Of a stretch of DNA of 39,300 bases, positions 1 to 9,442 are shown piece after piece. Position numbers and translations under genes: made by a program. Position 1 is the first letter of the stretch. Every line of letters starts with the position of its first letter. The stretch comes from Acidobacteriota bacterium (GTDB taxonomy: Bacteria; Acidobacteriota; Terriglobia; Terriglobales; Acidobacteriaceae). The notes under the pieces are model-generated. The model saw nothing but the letters and a program-made list of their open reading frames with translations, searched no databases and was not told the origin of the DNA. Where the stretch lies: NCBI GenBank assembly GCA_003225555.1, contig QIAM01000075.1, positions 1 to 39,300 on the forward strand, in the 5' to 3' direction.

Positions 1-2385
1 ACGCAAGACCTGACCTCGGTGGTGACCTGGAGTTCGTCGGACGCCTTGGTGGCCATTATCAGCAACAGCCTGGGTAGCTATGGCCTGGCCACCAGTTCGG
101 GACAGGGCACGGCCACCCTCTCCGCATCCTCAAATTCCATCTCCAACTCCACTTCCATCACCGTGGGAGGGGCGACCATATCCAGCCTCGCTGTGACGCC
201 GGCCTCCATCGCCGTTGCCTTGGGATATGGCGTCCAGTTCTCGGCCACTGCCACCTACAGCGATGGCTCGACCCAGGACATCACTCAATCATCGACTTGG
301 GCCTCTTCCGCTCCGGCTGTAGCTGTCATGAACTCTACCGGATACGCGACCAGCATCTTTCCCGGAAGCACAACGATCTCGGCGAGTTCCGGTGCGGTCA
401 GTAGCGGTGCAGTTCTTACGGTTACGGCGGCGGTTCCAATTTCGCTGGTGGTTACTCCGGCGAGTTCCTCGATTTTCGTGGCCGCACAGCAGCAGTTCAC
501 AGCGACACTGTATTACAGTGACGGCAGTTCACTGGACGTTACCAGTTCAGTCGCGTGGAGCTCATCGAACCAGGCTGTCGCGACAATCAGCGGCACGGGA
601 GTCGCCGTCGGTGCGGCAGGAGGCTCTATTGCTATCGGCGCGAATTGGGGTTCGAACCTCTTTATCGCCAGCGCGAACCTCACGGTGTCGCCGCCGACCG
701 TCTCAATCACGCCGGCCGTGGCCTCCGTGGCTCTGAGTGGAACACAACAGTTCAGCGCGACGGTGACCGGCAGCAACAATCAGAATGTGTCATGGAGTAT
801 AGACGGTATTGCTGGCGGAAACTCTACGATTGGAACCATTTCGACTGCGGGCCTCTATACTGCTCCACCGCTCATTGGCAGCCATACCATCACTGCCGTC
901 GCGCAGGCCAACAGCGCCAGCCAGGGTAGTTCCTCTCTCACGGTCGGCTCCTTAGTTCCCGTGCTGAACACTTTCTTCGGCATGCATTTGCACCTCGCTG
1001 CCTCGCCAGTCCCAGGTACGATGCAAGGCGCCGGCCGAATGTGGGATTCCGCTTCCGCACAGTGGCCGAATTTGAATACCGCAAGCGGCACTTTCGTCTG
1101 GACCAATCTGGACAATGTGCTTGCCGCATATAAAACGGCAGGAATCAACGACGTCTTCTACACGCTCTGGCGAGTTCCCACCTGGGCTTCTTCGAATCCA
1201 ACTGACACCAGCTGTGACTATGCCGCCACCCTGGGGTCCAAGTTTTATGGCGCGTGTGACTTACCCACCGACATCAACGCGGACGGCACCGGTACGAATC
1301 TGATCTGGCGGACTTGGGTGCAGAACATTGCGCAGCACGCCAACAGCACGACGTATCTGGCCACGCATGCCCGTATCAGGTATTGGGAGCCGTGCAACGA
1401 GTGCTATCGCTCGCCGACTCTTGATCCCGGATACAACAGCGGCGGTAATGTTCAGGTGGCTTACAAAGGCACCTATGCTCAACTGGTGAGGTTGATGCAA
1501 GACGCGCGCTGCATCATCGTGGGGAATCCCAACGATCCCATAACCGCGTTGAACACTACTTGCGGCCAAGCTGGCTATCCGGTAATCGGCGTTGACCCGA
1601 CGGCGCAAATGGTGATGCCGTCCAGCAACCCGGCTCAGATTGGCAAGAATCCTCCGTATGCCCAGGTGATACAAAACCTGCTCTATTGCACTTGCGCCAG
1701 CAATTCTTGCTCAGCCAGCATCACGGGGTGCCCGACAGGTTCGGCCGGCAGTGCAGCGGTCGACATCATCTCCAGCCATATCTACACCAGTAACTACACA
1801 CCAGAGCAAATACCAACCCAGATGGCCAAAGTGCGCTCTTACCTCAATGCCACAGATCTTGCGAAGCCGTTCTGGAACGGTGAAGGAGGATGGGGACAGA
1901 ACACAACGGCGACCCAGCTAAACAACGGCGACCCCGACATGGAGGCCGCCTATATCGCGCGCTTCGAGGTGATGAGTTGGGCATCCGGAATCGTTCGCTC
2001 TTACTGGTATCAGTGGGATAATGCAGCCTACGGCACGCTCTGGAGTCCGACCAGCAAGAACGGCTGCTCTACGTCGTTCACCAGTGGTTACATTTGTACG
2101 CCCGGGATCGCTTATCAACAGATCCATGACTGGATGGTGGGATCCACTCTTGGGGCCTGCTCTATAAGCGGCACGACTTGGACCTGCGGTTTGACTCAAT
2201 CGAACGGATTGCAGGCCGAGATCATCTGGGACACTTCTCAAACCTGCGGCAACGGGACCTGCAGCTCGATCCAGTATTTGGCTCCATCAATTTACGTAAG
2301 CTACAGCGATCTAAGCGGAGCGACCCATTCCATTAACGGGACAGTGCCGGTTGGAATAAAACCTATCTTGCTTAGGACGCAATAG
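1..2385 (+). CDS. Secreted Ig-like (BIG2) and clan GH-A glycosidase-like protein, 5'-truncated
   Basis: The reading frame is open from the first base (it begins inside a Ig-like repeat), so the true start lies outside the window; the GTG at 19 is only an internal codon. The first ~310 codons hold bacterial Ig-like (BIG2) repeats, recognisable by recurring 'VTPAS', 'QQFTAT' and 'YSDGS..DVTSSV.WSSS' patterns at about 190-430, 440-690 and 700-950. The remaining ~475 residues resemble a TIM-barrel glycosidase of clan GH-A (GH5/GH39 type). An Asn-Glu pair in 'WEPCNE' (Glu codon 1399-1401) fits the acid/base, and the Glu of 'FWNGEGGWG' (codon 1882-1884) fits the nucleophile. Many cysteines and Ser/Thr-rich repeats suit an extracellular protein. 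A role in polysaccharide hydrolysis is inferred; family and substrate are not fixed. It converges on the cupredoxin gene. Confidence 0.8.
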   Translation, partial: TQDLTSVVTWSSSDALVAIISNSLGSYGLATSSGQGTATLSASSNSISNSTSITVGGATISSLAVTPASIAVALGYGVQFSATATYSDGSTQDITQSSTWASSAPAVAVMNSTGYATSIFPGSTTISASSGAVSSGAVLTVTAAVPISLVVTPASSSIFVAAQQQFTATLYYSDGSSLDVTSSVAWSSSNQAVATISGTGVAVGAAGGSIAIGANWGSNLFIASANLTVSPPTVSITPAVASVALSGTQQFSATVTGSNNQNVSWSIDGIAGGNSTIGTISTAGLYTAPPLIGSHTITAVAQANSASQGSSSLTVGSLVPVLNTFFGMHLHLAASPVPGTMQGAGRMWDSASAQWPNLNTASGTFVWTNLDNVLAAYKTAGINDVFYTLWRVPTWASSNPTDTSCDYAATLGSKFYGACDLPTDINADGTGTNLIWRTWVQNIAQHANSTTYLATHARIRYWEPCNECYRSPTLDPGYNSGGNVQVAYKGTYAQLVRLMQDARCIIVGNPNDPITALNTTCGQAGYPVIGVDPTAQMVMPSSNPAQIGKNPPYAQVIQNLLYCTCASNSCSASITGCPTGSAGSAAVDIISSHIYTSNYTPEQIPTQMAKVRSYLNATDLAKPFWNGEGGWGQNTTATQLNNGDPDMEAAYIARFEVMSWASGIVRSYWYQWDNAAYGTLWSPTSKNGCSTSFTSGYICTPGIAYQQIHDWMVGSTLGACSISGTTWTCGLTQSNGLQAEIIWDTSQTCGNGTCSSIQYLAPSIYVSYSDLSGATHSINGTVPVGIKPILLRTQ

Positions 2386-2589
2386 GCCGGAACTACCTCG
2401 ACGAACGCAAGTGCAGGCAACGCACGAAGCTCCATGCACGGTTTCCAAAGCTGTTTTAGTGCTGTTCATTTATTTCTCCTTTATGTGTGTGCGTTCTTGC
2501 GGGAAACGGAATGGAAAGAAGACCGCGAAGGCTGGTCGTCCCCGCGTTGAACGATTCCGATGTCCCACAATTTATGAGATCGCCTGGCG

Positions 2590-2628
2590 CCCTGCCCTTT
2601 TCGCAAAACAATGCAGAAAGGGGCAGGG
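2590..2628. terminator. Candidate stem-loop between convergent genes
   Basis: An 8-bp arm ccctgccc (2590-2597) pairs with gggcaggg (2621-2628); three T and three A residues extend the stem if a single G is bulged. It lies in the ~297-bp gap between the end of the glycosidase-like gene and the stop of the oppositely oriented cupredoxin gene, where a shared terminator would be expected. There is no clear U-tract on either strand, so rho-independent termination is only a guess. The rest of the gap 2386-2682 shows no convincing gene. Confidence 0.3.
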
Positions 2629-2682
2629 TTGCCGGCCGATTGGCGAAGTCCCTTGCTGTCCTGATCCTGCAGGGCCGCCCCA

Positions 2683-3240
2683 TTACTTAACTTCAACCTG
2701 CATGCGCATCCAGGGATGGATGCAGCACTGAAAGCGGTGGTTCCCTTTCGGCAGATTATTGATCTGGATCGTGCTGCCTTGAAGGATTCGAGTCTTGGCC
2801 ACTGCCAGGTTCGAAAAGCCCGTGGCACATTCGGGAACCGTGTCTTCTCCTGGCGCATTGAGCCCGGTTACGAAGCCCCCACCGAACTTCGCTACCTCAG
2901 TAAAGGTGTGGGGTTCTCCGCCCTGGTCAACTACACTCACAGAAGTTCCTTCCTTGATCTTGAGCTTGTCAGGTTCGAAGTCCCAGCCCGGATCCGGAGT
3001 TCCAGCGGCTGCCTTGGCAAACAAGTCGTCGAACGTCGTGAATCCTCCAAGAGCGACGTTCTTGCAGAAGTCAGGCCCAAGCACGGCATTGAAGGTGGTC
3101 GGATCGCATTCGTCCAGGACCACGATCTGTGCCGATTGTGGCGGATGTTGGTGCTGTGGATGTTCTTGCGCAAGCGTGAGCGTCGCGAAAGCGAACGTCA
3201 AACTGCCAGCGAGTAAAGCTAACTTCACTATGGTGTTCAT
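2683..3240 (-). CDS. Secreted cupredoxin (plastocyanin-like) copper protein
   Basis: 185-residue protein. The start is the ATG at 3240, chosen because GGAGG lies 8 bases upstream and a signal peptide follows directly (hydrophobic residues 5-23, then 'LAQEH'). The reading frame extends further upstream without such support. The C-terminal half is cupredoxin-like: His111 in 'GEPHTF' and the cluster Cys172, His175, Met178 in 'FQCCIHPWM' match the usual His-Cys-His-Met type 1 copper ligands. A His-rich stretch follows the signal peptide (residues 27-32), and further Cys at 45, 59 and 138 may form disulfides. It likely binds copper outside the cytoplasmic membrane, as an electron carrier or copper-handling protein; the partner is unknown. 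It is a single gene, divergent from the sigma factor gene. Confidence 0.85.
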   Translation of the reverse strand: MNTIVKLALLAGSLTFAFATLTLAQEHPQHQHPPQSAQIVVLDECDPTTFNAVLGPDFCKNVALGGFTTFDDLFAKAAAGTPDPGWDFEPDKLKIKEGTSVSVVDQGGEPHTFTEVAKFGGGFVTGLNAPGEDTVPECATGFSNLAVAKTRILQGSTIQINNLPKGNHRFQCCIHPWMRMQVEVK

Positions 3241-3413
3241 TGTCGATGCCTCCACTTGTCTGTGTTCAAGAATTGTGCTCGGGAAGGCACTGCTGGCACG
3301 CGACCTGAGTCCCTGCCAAGTGCTCATTCCGAACCCTTGTACTTAAATAGGCGTAAGCGGCGGGACGGAACTATCATTCGGGGTCGTTTATTTTATGGGA
3401 CGGCCAATATCGC

Positions 3414-3419
3414 TATAAT
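3414..3419 (+). promoter_or_regulatory. Candidate -10 box upstream of the sigma factor gene
   Basis: A perfect TATAAT hexamer lies 49 bases upstream of the chosen GTG start of the ECF sigma gene, in the divergent region between that gene and the cupredoxin gene. The -35 position is AT-rich (around 3391-3396, ttttat) but not a good TTGACA match. This is a sequence match only; no transcription data are available. Confidence 0.4.
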
Positions 3420-3468
3420 TTGGGGAGATTTGGACACACCCGGCAGGTCAAGGAGCGTGAGGGATCCA

Positions 3469-4047
3469 GTGAAAACGTCATCCCGGGGGGACGTGAGTAC
3501 GTTGCTCCGCGCCTGGAGCGATGGAGATCAGAGCGCTCTCGATCAACTGACGCCGATTGTCTATGACGAATTGCGCCGGCTCGCCGGGCACTACTTGATG
3601 CGGGAACGCACCGGCCACAGTTTACAAGCCACCGCCCTGGTCAACGAAGCTTACCTGAGGCTGGTGGATTACAAGCGCATGCGCTGGGAGAATCGCGCCC
3701 ACTTTTTTGCCGTTTCGGCGCAACTGATGCGGCGGATTCTGGTTGACCACGCAAGGCGCCACAATCTGAAACGTGGGGGCGGCGTCCAGCACGTTGCTCT
3801 GGAAAACGCAGCGGTGGTTGGCGGACGACCTGAAAACCTGGTGGTCATCGACGATGCCATACAAGCTCTTGCCCGCATCGATCCGCGAAAGGCCAACGTG
3901 GTTGAGCTGCGCTTCTTTGGTGGTTTGAGCGTGGAGGAAACCGCGGAAGTGCTCAAGGTGTCGCCGGTCACCGTGATGCGCGACTGGAGCACCGCCCGGG
4001 CCTGGCTTTACCGCGAAATGGGTGGCGGAGACGGCGATGGATGCTGA
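3469..4047 (+). CDS. ECF-type RNA polymerase sigma factor (TIGR02999-like)
   Basis: 192 residues from GTG 3469. This start is chosen because a purine-rich gaggg lies about six bases upstream and the family normally begins near this point; an in-frame GTG at 3457 lies too close to the aaggag. Region 2 runs over residues ~10-90 with 'ALVNEAYLRLVD', followed by 'ENRAHFFAVSAQLMRRILVDHAR', a hallmark stretch of this family. Region 4 is at the C-terminus with 'VVELRFFGGLSVEETAEVL' and an HTH ending in 'VMRDWSTARAWL'. Where typical ECF factors carry an acidic DAED motif in region 2.2, this protein reads L-Q-A-T (Thr55). In the Vibrio EcfP/PknT system, a Thr in this area is phosphorylated by a neighbouring kinase to activate the sigma factor. 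The kinase gene starts inside the last codons, so translational coupling is likely. No anti-sigma gene is adjacent. Confidence 0.92.
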   Translation: MKTSSRGDVSTLLRAWSDGDQSALDQLTPIVYDELRRLAGHYLMRERTGHSLQATALVNEAYLRLVDYKRMRWENRAHFFAVSAQLMRRILVDHARRHNLKRGGGVQHVALENAAVVGGRPENLVVIDDAIQALARIDPRKANVVELRFFGGLSVEETAEVLKVSPVTVMRDWSTARAWLYREMGGGDGDGC

Positions 4048-7000
4048 GCGTTGGAAACAAATCGATGACCTGTTGCAATCCGCGCTGCTGATACCCTTCG
4101 ACCGGCGTGACGACTTTCTGCGCCAGGCCTGCGCCGGCGATGCCGCGCTGGAGCAGGAGGTCAAGTCCCTTCTCACCTCACACCGGAATGTCGGTAGTTT
4201 TCTGGAAAGTCCAGCCATCAAAGTGGCAGCGCAGACCATGGCTCGGGCTGAGGCGCGAGAGGCAGGCGATTCAGTGCTCGGCCAGATCATTTCACACTAT
4301 CGCATCCTGAGGAGGCTGGGCAGCGGCGGGATGGGCGTGGTGTACGAAGCGGAAGATATCCGCCTAGGTCGCCGGGTCGCCTTGAAATTCCTTCCCGAGA
4401 GTCTGGCGCATGACAAGCGAACCCTCCGACGGTTTGAGCGCGAGGCCCGCGTCGCCTCTTCCTTGAATCACCCGAACATCTGCACCATTTACGAAGTGGA
4501 GGAACATGATCATCAGCCGGTGATCGTCATGGAGTTGCTGGAGGGGGAGAGCCTGAACGAGAAAATCCGCAAAGGGCCAATCTCAACCGCCCAGCTTTTG
4601 GATTTTGGAATTCAGGCATCCGATGCCCTGGAAGCCGCCCATGCCAAGGGGATCATCCATCGGGACATCAAACCGGGAAACATTTTCGTCATTGGCCTGG
4701 CGCGGGTAAAGATCCTGGATTTCGGATTGGCCAAGATGCGCCCCTCTCATGTTGCGGAAGACCAGTCCGAAGAGGAAGCGCTCACCCAGGACAACGTCAT
4801 TCCGGGCACAACTTCTTATATGTCTCCGGAGCAGGTGCGCGGAGAAGAGCTTGACGCGCGCAGCGATCTGTTTTCCCTGGGTGTAGTGCTTTACCAGATG
4901 GCCACGGGCCGACGACCCTTCGTGGCCGGGAATCGTGTTCTACTGATGAATGCAATCCTGAAAGCGAAGCCCGCCGCTGCCAGCAGGCTGAATCCGTCCT
5001 TACCCCCCGCTCTGGACACAATCATCGCAAGGGCACTGGAAAAGGATCGCGAGAAGCGCTTCCAGCATGCCGCCGACATTTGCTCGGACTTGAAGCGACT
5101 CAAGGGGGAAATGCAAGGGGCGCCTACTGCGGTTGGCGTTGCCGCGCCGCCAAGGCCGACTCCCCGCCCTGTGCGCTACGCTTCTATTCTCGCAACCATC
5201 CGCGACCGCTTCTCGGAGAAACCGGTTGCGCCGGTGAAGACCCGGCCTGCGAATCTTCCAGTGCAGCGGACCGGGTTTGTGGGGCGGGAGAAGGAGGTAG
5301 CAGCAGCCAAAGAGCTACTGCTGCGTCAAGATGTCCGCCTGGTCACAGTCACGGGTCCAGGCGGAATCGGCAAGACGCGACTCGCGGTGCAGGTGGCAAG
5401 TGGCCTGGTCGAGCACTTTCCGGCTGGCACTCATTTTGTTCCGCTCTCCTCGCTCAGCGATCCGGGTTTGATCGCCTCGGTGATCGTTCAGACATTGGGG
5501 ATCCGGGAGGCGCGAGGTCAGTCTCCGTTCGAAATACTAAAGCAGAATTTACAAGATTCATTACGCGCACCGATGCTGCTCGTGCTGGATAATTTCGAGC
5601 ACCTGGTTCAGGCCGTGCCCACCGTGGCAGAGCTTCTGGTTTTGGGTCCAAATCTTAAAATCATGGTAACGAGCCGCGCTGCGCTGCGCGTGTACGGGGA
5701 ACATGAATTTCCGGTGCCGCCGCTTGCGCTGCCGGATTCGCGGTCCACGCGTCCGGTTGAGGTTCTGTCACAGTACCCTGCGGTCGCGCTGTTCGTGCAG
5801 CGCGCCGTCGCCGCCAAGTCAGATTTTGAACTTAATCGGGAAAACGCATCCGCCGTCATCGAGATTTGTGCCCGGCTGGATGGTCTGCCGCTCGCGATCG
5901 AGCTCGCGGCCGCCCGGGTCAAAGTTCTTTCACCCGCTTCCTTGCGTGCACGCCTGACGAGCCGGTTGCAGATATTGACGGGCGGAGCACGGGACCTGCC
6001 GCTGCGGCAGCAAACGCTGCGCGCCGCCATGGATTGGAGCTACGATCTGCTAAGCCCGGCCGAGCAGAGGCTCTTCCGAAGACTGTCAGTGTTCGTGGGC
6101 GGTTGCACGCTGGAAGGCGCAGAAGCTGTGTGTGACACCAAAGGCGATCTCGATTTGGATCCGCTCGACGGAATGGCATCCATGGTGGACAAAAGCTTGG
6201 TGCAGCGGGTCGAGCCAGCGAAAGGTGAAGCGCGGTTTGTAATGCTGGAAACGATTCGTGAGTACGCTCTGGAAAAGCTGCAGGCAAGCGGGGAGGAGGC
6301 TTTGACGAAGCGCGCCCATGCCGCCTACTGCCTGGTGCTGGCTGAAGAAGATGCTACACAGCAGAGCAGCGCGGAGGGGGGCGAATGGCTAGAACGCCTT
6401 GCCATCGAACATGACAATTTTCGCGCCGCTCTTGACTGGCTAACCGAATCCGGGAATGCGCAGTGGGGCTTGCGTCTGGGTACAGCCCTGTTTCGCTTTT
6501 GGGAGATGCGCGAGTATCTCGCGGAAGGCAGGGACCGACTGTGCAAGCTCCTGAAACTCGCGGAAGCGGTACCTCCCACGAAGGCACGAGAACGCGCCCT
6601 ATTTGCCGCGGGCGTGCTGGTCGGCGAGCAAGGAGATTATCCCGCGGCGGTTGCACTCATCCGGGAAAGTCTGGACATCGCGCGCCAATTGTGTGACCAG
6701 CAGGGCATCGCCGTCTCTCTCAACGCGCTGGCGGTCACAGCCCGGGACCAGGGTGAGGTCGCGGTTGCGCGCTCCCTGTTCGAAGAGAGCCTGATGCTGT
6801 GGAGAGAATTGGGCGACCAGAAGGCGATCGCCCGTTCTCTCAGTAACCTCGCGAATGTGGTCAAATTGCAGGGTGACAATGCCCGAGCCCGCTCTCTCTA
6901 CGCGGAGTGTCTCTCAATCTTCCAGGAGATGGGAGATCGGACCGGAGTTGCCTGGTCGATGAACTACCAGGGCGACGTTGCTCGCGATCAGGGTGACCGC

Positions 7001-7465
7001 GCAGCTGCGCGGACGCTGTACGAACAGGGCTTGGCAATTTTTCGGGAGCTCGGTGACCGCTGGGGCATTGCAGGCACGCTCGCTGATCTGGGCAACTTGG
7101 CGGGAGAACAGGGGAATTATCCCACCGCGCTCTCTCTCTACAGGGAAAGCATTAAGATTTTCCAGGAACTGGACCACAAACGCGGAATTGCACGCCTACT
7201 GGAGTGTTTCGCGTGCACCGCAGCCGTTCAGTTCGAAGCCGAACGTGCCATGCGACTGGCGGCTGCGGCGGCTGCGCTGCGCCAAAATATTGGCGCCCCG
7301 CTCACCTCGGCAGAACAAACCAGACTGGACACAAGTCTGCACCCGGCACGGCAGGCCTTGAGCACGACCGTCAGCCTGACCGCCTGGTCAGAAGGCTCGG
7401 CCTTGCCGGTGGAGAAAGCGATCGAAGAGGTGTTGATGCCGGAGTCTGGATCTGCCCCGTGTTAG
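4037..7465 (+). CDS. Ser/Thr protein kinase fused to STAND-type ATPase and TPR domain
   Basis: 1142 residues from ATG 4037, which has ggag six bases upstream; a GTG at 4022 in the same frame lacks this. The gene overlaps the sigma factor by 11 bases. Order of parts: an N-terminal helical ~85 residues; a Hanks-type kinase (residues ~88-350) with glycine loop 'GSGGMG', 'VALKF' lysine, 'HRDIKPGN' catalytic loop, 'DFGLAK' and '[10 protein letters not shown]'; a linker; an AAA/NB-ARC-like ATPase with Walker A 'GPGGIGKT' (440-447) and Walker B 'LLVLDN' (~515); then an AfsR/LuxR-type helical region and several TPR repeats (~850-1055). All key kinase residues are present. No membrane segment is obvious, so it is probably a cytoplasmic sensor. 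The likely job is phosphorylating the co-encoded sigma factor in response to a ligand bound by the TPR/ATPase part; this is inference. Confidence 0.93.
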   Translation: MDAERWKQIDDLLQSALLIPFDRRDDFLRQACAGDAALEQEVKSLLTSHRNVGSFLESPAIKVAAQTMARAEAREAGDSVLGQIISHYRILRRLGSGGMGVVYEAEDIRLGRRVALKFLPESLAHDKRTLRRFEREARVASSLNHPNICTIYEVEEHDHQPVIVMELLEGESLNEKIRKGPISTAQLLDFGIQASDALEAAHAKGIIHRDIKPGNIFVIGLARVKILDFGLAKMRPSHVAEDQSEEEALTQDNVIPGTTSYMSPEQVRGEELDARSDLFSLGVVLYQMATGRRPFVAGNRVLLMNAILKAKPAAASRLNPSLPPALDTIIARALEKDREKRFQHAADICSDLKRLKGEMQGAPTAVGVAAPPRPTPRPVRYASILATIRDRFSEKPVAPVKTRPANLPVQRTGFVGREKEVAAAKELLLRQDVRLVTVTGPGGIGKTRLAVQVASGLVEHFPAGTHFVPLSSLSDPGLIASVIVQTLGIREARGQSPFEILKQNLQDSLRAPMLLVLDNFEHLVQAVPTVAELLVLGPNLKIMVTSRAALRVYGEHEFPVPPLALPDSRSTRPVEVLSQYPAVALFVQRAVAAKSDFELNRENASAVIEICARLDGLPLAIELAAARVKVLSPASLRARLTSRLQILTGGARDLPLRQQTLRAAMDWSYDLLSPAEQRLFRRLSVFVGGCTLEGAEAVCDTKGDLDLDPLDGMASMVDKSLVQRVEPAKGEARFVMLETIREYALEKLQASGEEALTKRAHAAYCLVLAEEDATQQSSAEGGEWLERLAIEHDNFRAALDWLTESGNAQWGLRLGTALFRFWEMREYLAEGRDRLCKLLKLAEAVPPTKARERALFAAGVLVGEQGDYPAAVALIRESLDIARQLCDQQGIAVSLNALAVTARDQGEVAVARSLFEESLMLWRELGDQKAIARSLSNLANVVKLQGDNARARSLYAECLSIFQEMGDRTGVAWSMNYQGDVARDQGDRAAARTLYEQGLAIFRELGDRWGIAGTLADLGNLAGEQGNYPTALSLYRESIKIFQELDHKRGIARLLECFACTAAVQFEAERAMRLAAAAAALRQNIGAPLTSAEQTRLDTSLHPARQALSTTVSLTAWSEGSALPVEKAIEEVLMPESGSAPC

Positions 7466-7487
7466 AGCAGGTGAGGCCAGCCAGCGG

Positions 7488-7760
7488 TTATTCCGCGGTT
7501 GTCGGGTCGATAAGCCGCCGCACGGCGGAGACGCGATTGGCAGGAAGTCCTACACGCTGGGCGTGTTCCTGGATAGTCGCCTCGTTCGGGGCCAAGTAGA
7601 CGCAGTACACCTTATCGCCGGTTACGTAGCTGTGGAGCCACTGGATCTCGGGACCCATCCCCTTCAGAACGTTCAGCGACTTTTGAGAGACTTCCCGCAA
7701 TTGGGCGTCGGATAGACTTCCGGCCCCCGGGATTTCGCGTTCGATCACGAATTTGGGCAT
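7488..7760 (-). CDS. DUF4242 (SCO4226-like nickel-binding) small protein
   Basis: 90 residues from ATG 7760, where the family's usual N-terminus 'MPKFVIEREIPGAG' begins; a gggagg lies just upstream with a short spacer of three to four bases. The sequence has the family's ferredoxin-like pattern, with 'WLHSYVTGDKVYCVYLAP' and 'IQEHAQRVGLPANRV' in the second half. Members are small cytoplasmic proteins; the Streptomyces SCO4226 protein binds nickel, but many relatives have no assigned role. It is transcribed divergently from the OsmC gene with a 112-bp shared upstream region, so the two may be co-regulated. Its 3' end lies 22 bp from the end of the kinase gene. Confidence 0.85.
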   Translation of the reverse strand: MPKFVIEREIPGAGSLSDAQLREVSQKSLNVLKGMGPEIQWLHSYVTGDKVYCVYLAPNEATIQEHAQRVGLPANRVSAVRRLIDPTTAE

Positions 7761-7872
7761 GAGCCTCCCTGATGGCATATATCCTAGCAAGCAGATGGAG
7801 CGGCTTCAAGACGGCTTGGCCGAAGCTCCCGATCAGCGAAAAACGGCCAGGAATATAGAGAGCGAGGTTGCT

Positions 7873-8397
7873 ATGGATATTCGATCGCTGCAGAGACCGC
7901 TGAAAGAGCAATACCGCAACGACCCAAATGCCTCGCGAATCACAATCCGCGCGAAAGGTGGACAGACGGATGTTCCGGTCGCCTGCTCCATCGATCTCGG
8001 ACGGGCCATCTACAAGGCCGAGGCCCACAAGGGGGTCGGAGGCGGCGGTGTCGGCGCCTGTTCCGGCGACCTCTTGCTGGGGGCTCTGGCGGCTTGCGCG
8101 CAGATTACCTGCCAGATGGTGGCTGCGGCTATGGGCATACCAACCGAACGCATTGAGGTCACGGTCGAGGGAGGCTTGGATCTCCGAGGTACCCTTGGCA
8201 TATCAAAAGACGTGCCCGTCGGCTTTGAGAGCATTTATCTTCATTTTGATATTGTTGCGCCGAACGCAACCTCGGAACAGCTGCGCGGATTGCGAGAGAA
8301 AACAGAACAGTATTGCGTGGTGATGCAGACCTTAGTGCGGCCGCCGAATCTGCAGACCGATTGGGTTGGTCATAATCGAACATCCGATTCGCAATAA
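7873..8397 (+). CDS. OsmC family protein
   Basis: 174 residues from ATG 7873 (gcgagg a few bases upstream); the frame is open further upstream but carries no family similarity there. It matches the OsmC/Ohr fold: an N-terminal beta region, a Gly-rich turn 'KGVGGGGVGACSGDLLLGAL', a Cys-containing central helix 'AACAQITCQ', and a later Cys in 'KTEQYCVVMQTL' where OsmC/Ohr proteins have their second reactive cysteine. OsmC proteins are cytoplasmic thiol peroxidases acting on organic hydroperoxides. Because there are several nearby Cys residues, assignment of the redox pair is uncertain. It is divergent from the DUF4242 gene and convergent with the HAD gene. Confidence 0.85.
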   Translation: MDIRSLQRPLKEQYRNDPNASRITIRAKGGQTDVPVACSIDLGRAIYKAEAHKGVGGGGVGACSGDLLLGALAACAQITCQMVAAAMGIPTERIEVTVEGGLDLRGTLGISKDVPVGFESIYLHFDIVAPNATSEQLRGLREKTEQYCVVMQTLVRPPNLQTDWVGHNRTSDSQ

Positions 8398-8534
8398 AGA
8401 AGCTACTCCTCTTCCGCGGTTACGGCCGGTGATCCACATCTGAGAGAGAAAATAGGAAAGAAGGTTGACAAGCCCACCGGCGTCTGCCTCTCGATCGGTT
8501 CTCTTAACTTCCCACTCCATCGGAAAACCCGATA

Positions 8535-9224
8535 TCAAGAATAGTGAGCCTCAATAAGCGACGGTATCTCGGCTACGCTTGGAATCAGATGCGAAGGCGA
8601 CTCCTGCGAAAGACGCGCCTCCTTGTGTATTCCAGAAAAGACTCCGATGACCCCCAGCACCCCGGCTCGAGTGCCGGCTTGTATATCCAGCGGAGTGTCG
8701 CCTACGTTCAGAACCTGTCTGACGTTGTCGATTCCACTTGCTTCCATCGCGTGAAAGATCATGTAGGGAGAAGGACGTCCGACTTTTACGTCATCGCTGC
8801 AGATGTTGGCAGCAAACGTCTCTCGCCACCCAGCGGAATCGAGTATGCGGTCAGTAATTGAGCGGTAGAAGCCTGTGGTCGTGGCGCACACGATATGGTG
8901 CGCTTTCAGCCATGCAAACGAAGCCTCTGCCCCAACGATTGGCTTGACTCCGCCATTTGAAAACATGTTTTCCAGTTCAGCCCTGAAATCCCCATAGGCT
9001 TTACGAATTCGATCCTCGTTGCCCGCATCTTCCTTCCCCCACTGCCGCTCGACAAATCTCTTGATCACATCTCCTTTCGAGGAACCCTTTAACTCGCTAA
9101 TTTCCGCCTCACTCGCCTCCACCCCATTCGCTGCCAGCGCAGTAGAAAAAGAGGCGACTACTTCTCCGTGGTCTTGGATAATAGTTCCACCAATATCAAA
9201 AATAACAAGTCTCACCTTGCTCAT
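8535..9224 (-). CDS. Phosphonatase-like HAD hydrolase (TIGR03351/PhnX-like)
   Basis: 229 residues. HAD motif I is 'FDIGGT': the nucleophile Asp is present, and Gly replaces the usual second Asp, as in phosphonatases, which have a small residue there. Motif II is 'ATTTGF', the motif III basic residue is in 'DDVKVGRPSP', and motif IV is 'NVGDTPLDI'. The 'SDDV.xGRPxPxMI' and 'VGDTPxDixAGxxAG' patterns are those of the PhnX-like branch. It likely hydrolyses a phosphate ester or phosphonate in the cytoplasm; no other phosphonate genes are nearby, so the substrate is open. The start ATG at 9224 has no good ribosome-binding site. The gene stands alone, with 218 bp of apparently non-coding DNA before the TolC gene end. 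Confidence 0.82.
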   Translation of the reverse strand: MSKVRLVIFDIGGTIIQDHGEVVASFSTALAANGVEASEAEISELKGSSKGDVIKRFVERQWGKEDAGNEDRIRKAYGDFRAELENMFSNGGVKPIVGAEASFAWLKAHHIVCATTTGFYRSITDRILDSAGWRETFAANICSDDVKVGRPSPYMIFHAMEASGIDNVRQVLNVGDTPLDIQAGTRAGVLGVIGVFSGIHKEARLSQESPSHLIPSVAEIPSLIEAHYS

Positions 9225-9442
9225 AATTCAGACATATTACGGGGGAAAGACGCCGAATTGTTCAGATTAGTGCGTTTTGCCAAGCAAAAAGTCACCTTGT
9301 CGTTATAGGGCTCAGACAAACAAGGGCATGAAGCGCAGTCGTGCAGCGGAGTCCCTCTACGTTAGCCAACATCAATGTGAACAAAAAGGTAGCTAGTTGG
9401 CTGCGCACCAAGAAAATTGGGCTAACACCACACTTCGTTCGC

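Noticed and set aside
3622..4290. 222-codon minus-strand open frame
   Set aside because: Opposite the sigma factor and kinase start, both well supported.
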